This document shows, piece by piece, positions 5,584 through 7,610 of a DNA stretch of 7,610 bases. The position numbers and the translations under genes were made by a program. The stretch is from Candidatus Krumholzibacteriia bacterium (GTDB taxonomy: Bacteria; Krumholzibacteriota; Krumholzibacteriia; Krumholzibacteriales; Krumholzibacteriaceae). The notes below the pieces were generated by a model. The model saw only the letters and a program-made list of their open reading frames with translations. It ran no database searches and had not been told where the DNA came from. Where the stretch lies: NCBI GenBank assembly GCA_028696635.1, contig JAQVGR010000063.1:1-7610 (forward strand), written 5' to 3'. Every line of letters starts with the position of its first letter. The first letter of the stretch is position 1.

Positions 5584-6435
5584 ATGGCGACCATCGAAGA
5601 ATTCGGCGAGTACGAGACGGCATGGTGCCCCGGCTGCGGGAACTTCGCCCTTCTCGAAGGGCTCAAGCAGGGGCTCGCCGCGTCGGGGCGCAGGCCGCGC
5701 GACCTGCTCTTCGTGAGCGGGATCGGCCAGGCGGCCAAGGCCCCGCACTACCTCAACGCGAACGTGTTCAACGGCCTCCACGGCAGGGCCCTGCCCGCCG
5801 CGACGGGGGCGAAGCTCGCAGACCCGCGGCTGACCGTCATCGTCGAGAGCGGGGACGGGTGCTGCTACGGGGAGGGGGGGAATCATTTCCTCGCCGCGAT
5901 CAGGCGCAACGTGGACCTCACGATGATCGTCCACGACAACATGATCTACGGCCTGACGAAGGGGCAGGCGAGCCCCACCTCGCAGCGCGGGCACGTGACC
6001 AAGGCGCAGCCCGGAGGCGCGGCCGCCGAACGGTTCGATCCGGTGAGCGCCGCCATCGCGCTCGGCGCGGGATTCGTCGCGCGCGCCTTCGTCGGCGACA
6101 CGGAGCATCTCGCGCAGATGGTCGCAGAGGCGATCGCGTACCGCGGGTTCTCGCTCGTCGACGTCTTTCAGCCGTGCGTGTCGTTCAATCGCGTGAACAC
6201 CTTCGCCTGGTACAAGAAGCGATGCTACCGGCTGCCCGCCGAATACGATCCGTCCGACCGCGAGGCGGCCCTTCGCCGGGCCGGCGAATGGGGGGACCGG
6301 ATCCCGATCGGAGTGCTCTGCCGCGCCGATCGCCCCGTGTTCGAGGATTCTATACCGGCGCTCTCGGCGGGGCCGCTGGCCGGCAGGGAGGTCGACCGGA
6401 AAAAGCTCTCACAGTTCCAGCGGCGGTTCGGGTAG
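5584..6435 (+). CDS. korB: 2-oxoacid:acceptor oxidoreductase, beta (TPP-binding) subunit
   Basis: This 283-residue subunit binds thiamine pyrophosphate and the iron-sulfur cluster that carries electrons out. WCPGCGN near the N-terminus gives Cys15 and Cys18, and QPCVSFN gives Cys198; these match three of the four [4Fe-4S] ligands of two-subunit 2-oxoacid oxidoreductases. The fourth, normally in a GIGC motif, is Gln49 here (SGIGQAAK). The TPP/Mg motif is GDG (90-92) with HDN (117-119), followed by the family signature YGLTKGQASPTS (122-133). ATG at 5584 lies 2 bases after the gamma-alpha stop with GGAGGG at 5572-5577, so the subunits are co-translated. The frame is open far upstream to about 3844, but that stretch runs inside the gamma-alpha gene in another frame and is not protein-coding. 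Family is certain; substrate and cluster state are open. Confidence 0.94.
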   Translation: MATIEEFGEYETAWCPGCGNFALLEGLKQGLAASGRRPRDLLFVSGIGQAAKAPHYLNANVFNGLHGRALPAATGAKLADPRLTVIVESGDGCCYGEGGNHFLAAIRRNVDLTMIVHDNMIYGLTKGQASPTSQRGHVTKAQPGGAAAERFDPVSAAIALGAGFVARAFVGDTEHLAQMVAEAIAYRGFSLVDVFQPCVSFNRVNTFAWYKKRCYRLPAEYDPSDREAALRRAGEWGDRIPIGVLCRADRPVFEDSIPALSAGPLAGREVDRKKLSQFQRRFG

Positions 6436-6445
6436 AATCCTCCCG

Positions 6446-6475
6446 GCGAGCCGGCGCCGTGCCGCCGCGGCTCGC
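6446..6475 (+). other. Intergenic hairpin between beta subunit and flavodiiron genes
   Basis: GCGAGCC (6446-6452) pairs exactly with GGCTCGC (6469-6475). Inside it GGCG (6453-6456) pairs with CGCC (6463-6466) around a six-base loop, leaving a two-base bulge. No T-run follows, so termination is unlikely. It may be a processing or stability element within a shared transcript, or chance in GC-rich DNA. The remaining intergenic bases hold only the flavodiiron ribosome binding site. Confidence 0.3.
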
Positions 6476-6511
6476 GGCGAACGGCCGGCAGGGAAGGAAG
6501 GTATCGGTATC

Positions 6512-7610
6512 ATGAAGGCGTGCAGAGCGGTGAAGATCACCGATTCGGTCTACTGGGTCGGAGCGATCGACTGGGACCTGAGGAACTTCCACGGATATTC
6601 GACCGGACGGGGGACCACGTACAACGCATACCTCGTCATGGCCGACCGCATCGCGCTGGTCGACACGGTCAAGGCGCCGTTCATCGAGGAGATGCTCGCG
6701 CGGATCAGGTCGGTCGTCGATCCGTCGAAGATCGACTGCATCATATCGAACCACGCCGAGATGGATCATACGGGCGCCCTGCCGCGCGCCGTCGAGCTGA
6801 TCGAGCCCGGCTCGGTCTACGCCTCGAAGAAGGGGGCCGAGGCCCTCGAGGCGCACTTCGGGCTGACCGATGTCGAGGCCGTGGAAGACGGCGGGACGAT
6901 CGACCTCGGCAGCCATACGGTGACCTGCCTCGAGACGCGGCTGCTGCACTGGCCCGACAGCATGGTCACGCACGTGTCCCCCGACAGGGTTCTCTTCTCG
7001 CAGGACGGCTTCGGGATGCATCTGGCGTCGAACGAGCGCTTCGACGACGAGATCGACGACTACGTGCTCCTGCACGAGGCGGCGAAGTACTACGCCAACA
7101 TCCTGATGCTCTACTCGCACATCGTGCGCAAGACGCTGGCGAAGATCGAGGAGAGCGGCCTCCCGATCGACGTCATCGCCCCGGATCACGGCCCCGTCTG
7201 GCGCTCGAAGATCCCCTGGATACTCGACCTGTACAACCGGTGGTCGGCGCGGGAGCTCAGGAAGAAGGCGGTCATCGTCTACGACACGATGTGGGACAGC
7301 ACGCGGATGATGGCCCGCGCGATCGAGGACGGGCTCACCGAGGGGGGAGTGCACGTGAAGCTCTTCAACGCCACCGCGACGGGGCGGTCCGACATCATGA
7401 CCGAGATGATAGACGCGGCGGCGCTCGTCGTCGGCTCCCCGACCCTGAACAATCACCTCTTCCCCACGATCGCCGACGTCCTCGTCTACCTGCAGGGGCT
7501 GCGGCCGACCGGGCTCGTCGGGGCGGCCTTCGGGTCGTACGGGTGGAGCGGCGAGGGGGTCCGCGTGATCGCCGGCATGCTCGAGGATATGAAGGTCGAG
7601 CTGGTGGGGG
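6512..7610 (+). CDS. fprA: Flavodiiron protein (A-type flavoprotein, O2/NO reductase), 3' end cut
   Basis: This cytoplasmic enzyme reduces O2 to water (and in some members NO to N2O) with electrons from rubredoxin, F420H2 or similar donors. 366 residues are present; family members are about 400, so roughly the last 30-40 residues lie beyond the window. The metallo-beta-lactamase-like domain (about 1-250) carries a full diiron ligand set: NHAEMDH (His81, Glu83, Asp85), His146 in LHWPDS, Asp165 in SQDGFG, and His226 in APDHGPVW. The flavodoxin domain starts near 252 with VIVYDTMWDST (254-264), the FMN phosphate loop, then VGSPTLNNH and FGSYGWSGEG, which frame the isoalloxazine. No rubredoxin or flavin-reductase extension is seen in the part present. 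ATG at 6512 follows GGAAGGAAGG (6492-6501). The gene is 76 bases after the beta subunit with no clear terminator between, so co-transcription is likely. Confidence 0.96.
   Translation, partial: MKACRAVKITDSVYWVGAIDWDLRNFHGYSTGRGTTYNAYLVMADRIALVDTVKAPFIEEMLARIRSVVDPSKIDCIISNHAEMDHTGALPRAVELIEPGSVYASKKGAEALEAHFGLTDVEAVEDGGTIDLGSHTVTCLETRLLHWPDSMVTHVSPDRVLFSQDGFGMHLASNERFDDEIDDYVLLHEAAKYYANILMLYSHIVRKTLAKIEESGLPIDVIAPDHGPVWRSKIPWILDLYNRWSARELRKKAVIVYDTMWDSTRMMARAIEDGLTEGGVHVKLFNATATGRSDIMTEMIDAAALVVGSPTLNNHLFPTIADVLVYLQGLRPTGLVGAAFGSYGWSGEGVRVIAGMLEDMKVELVG

Noticed and set aside
3572..5623. Long minus-strand open frame of 683 codons
   Set aside because: Antisense shadow of the ferritin end and the gamma-alpha subunit; low-complexity composition and no motifs.
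6350..7456. Minus-strand open frame of 368 codons
   Set aside because: Antisense to the flavodiiron gene, which has every diiron ligand and the flavodoxin motifs on the + strand.

Overview
The window is GC-rich bacterial DNA packed with genes on the + strand. Its content points to an anaerobe or microaerophile that must deal with occasional oxygen. It encodes a superoxide reductase instead of a superoxide dismutase, a rubrerythrin instead of a catalase, a flavodiiron oxygen reductase, and a ferredoxin-type 2-oxoacid oxidoreductase. Codon use is strongly GC-ending, yet ATA (Ile) and AGG (Arg) are kept. I cannot name the phylum from sequence alone; a high-GC deltaproteobacterial, FCB-type or candidate-phylum lineage would fit.

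Region 1 (2-2187): the 3' end of a Fur-family, PerR-like regulator overlaps by 11 bases a TIGR02757/DUF2400 gene of unknown function. One base later comes an SO_0444-type Cu/Zn efflux permease. Region 2 (2221-3780): rubrerythrin, desulfoferrodoxin (two-iron superoxide reductase) and bacterial ferritin, each with a clear ribosome binding site. A strong hairpin followed by a T-run (3831-3866) closes this block. Region 3 (3896-6435): a two-subunit 2-oxoacid:acceptor oxidoreductase, with a fused gamma-alpha subunit followed 2 bases later by the TPP-binding beta subunit. Region 4 (6512 to the window end): a flavodiiron protein cut by the right edge.

How the parts fit (inference from known families): superoxide reductase turns superoxide into H2O2, rubrerythrin reduces H2O2 to water, ferritin stores the iron that would otherwise feed Fenton chemistry, and the flavodiiron protein reduces O2 to water. 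The 2-oxoacid oxidoreductase could supply low-potential electrons, and the PerR-like protein could be the peroxide sensor controlling the set. No ferredoxin or rubredoxin gene lies in the window, so the electron carrier must come from elsewhere.

I found no tRNA, rRNA, CRISPR array, insertion sequence or phage gene. The main gene families are known. The most unusual points are the TIGR02757 gene translationally tied to the regulator, the missing cluster cysteine in the beta subunit, and the oxidoreductase placed between two oxygen-defence units.
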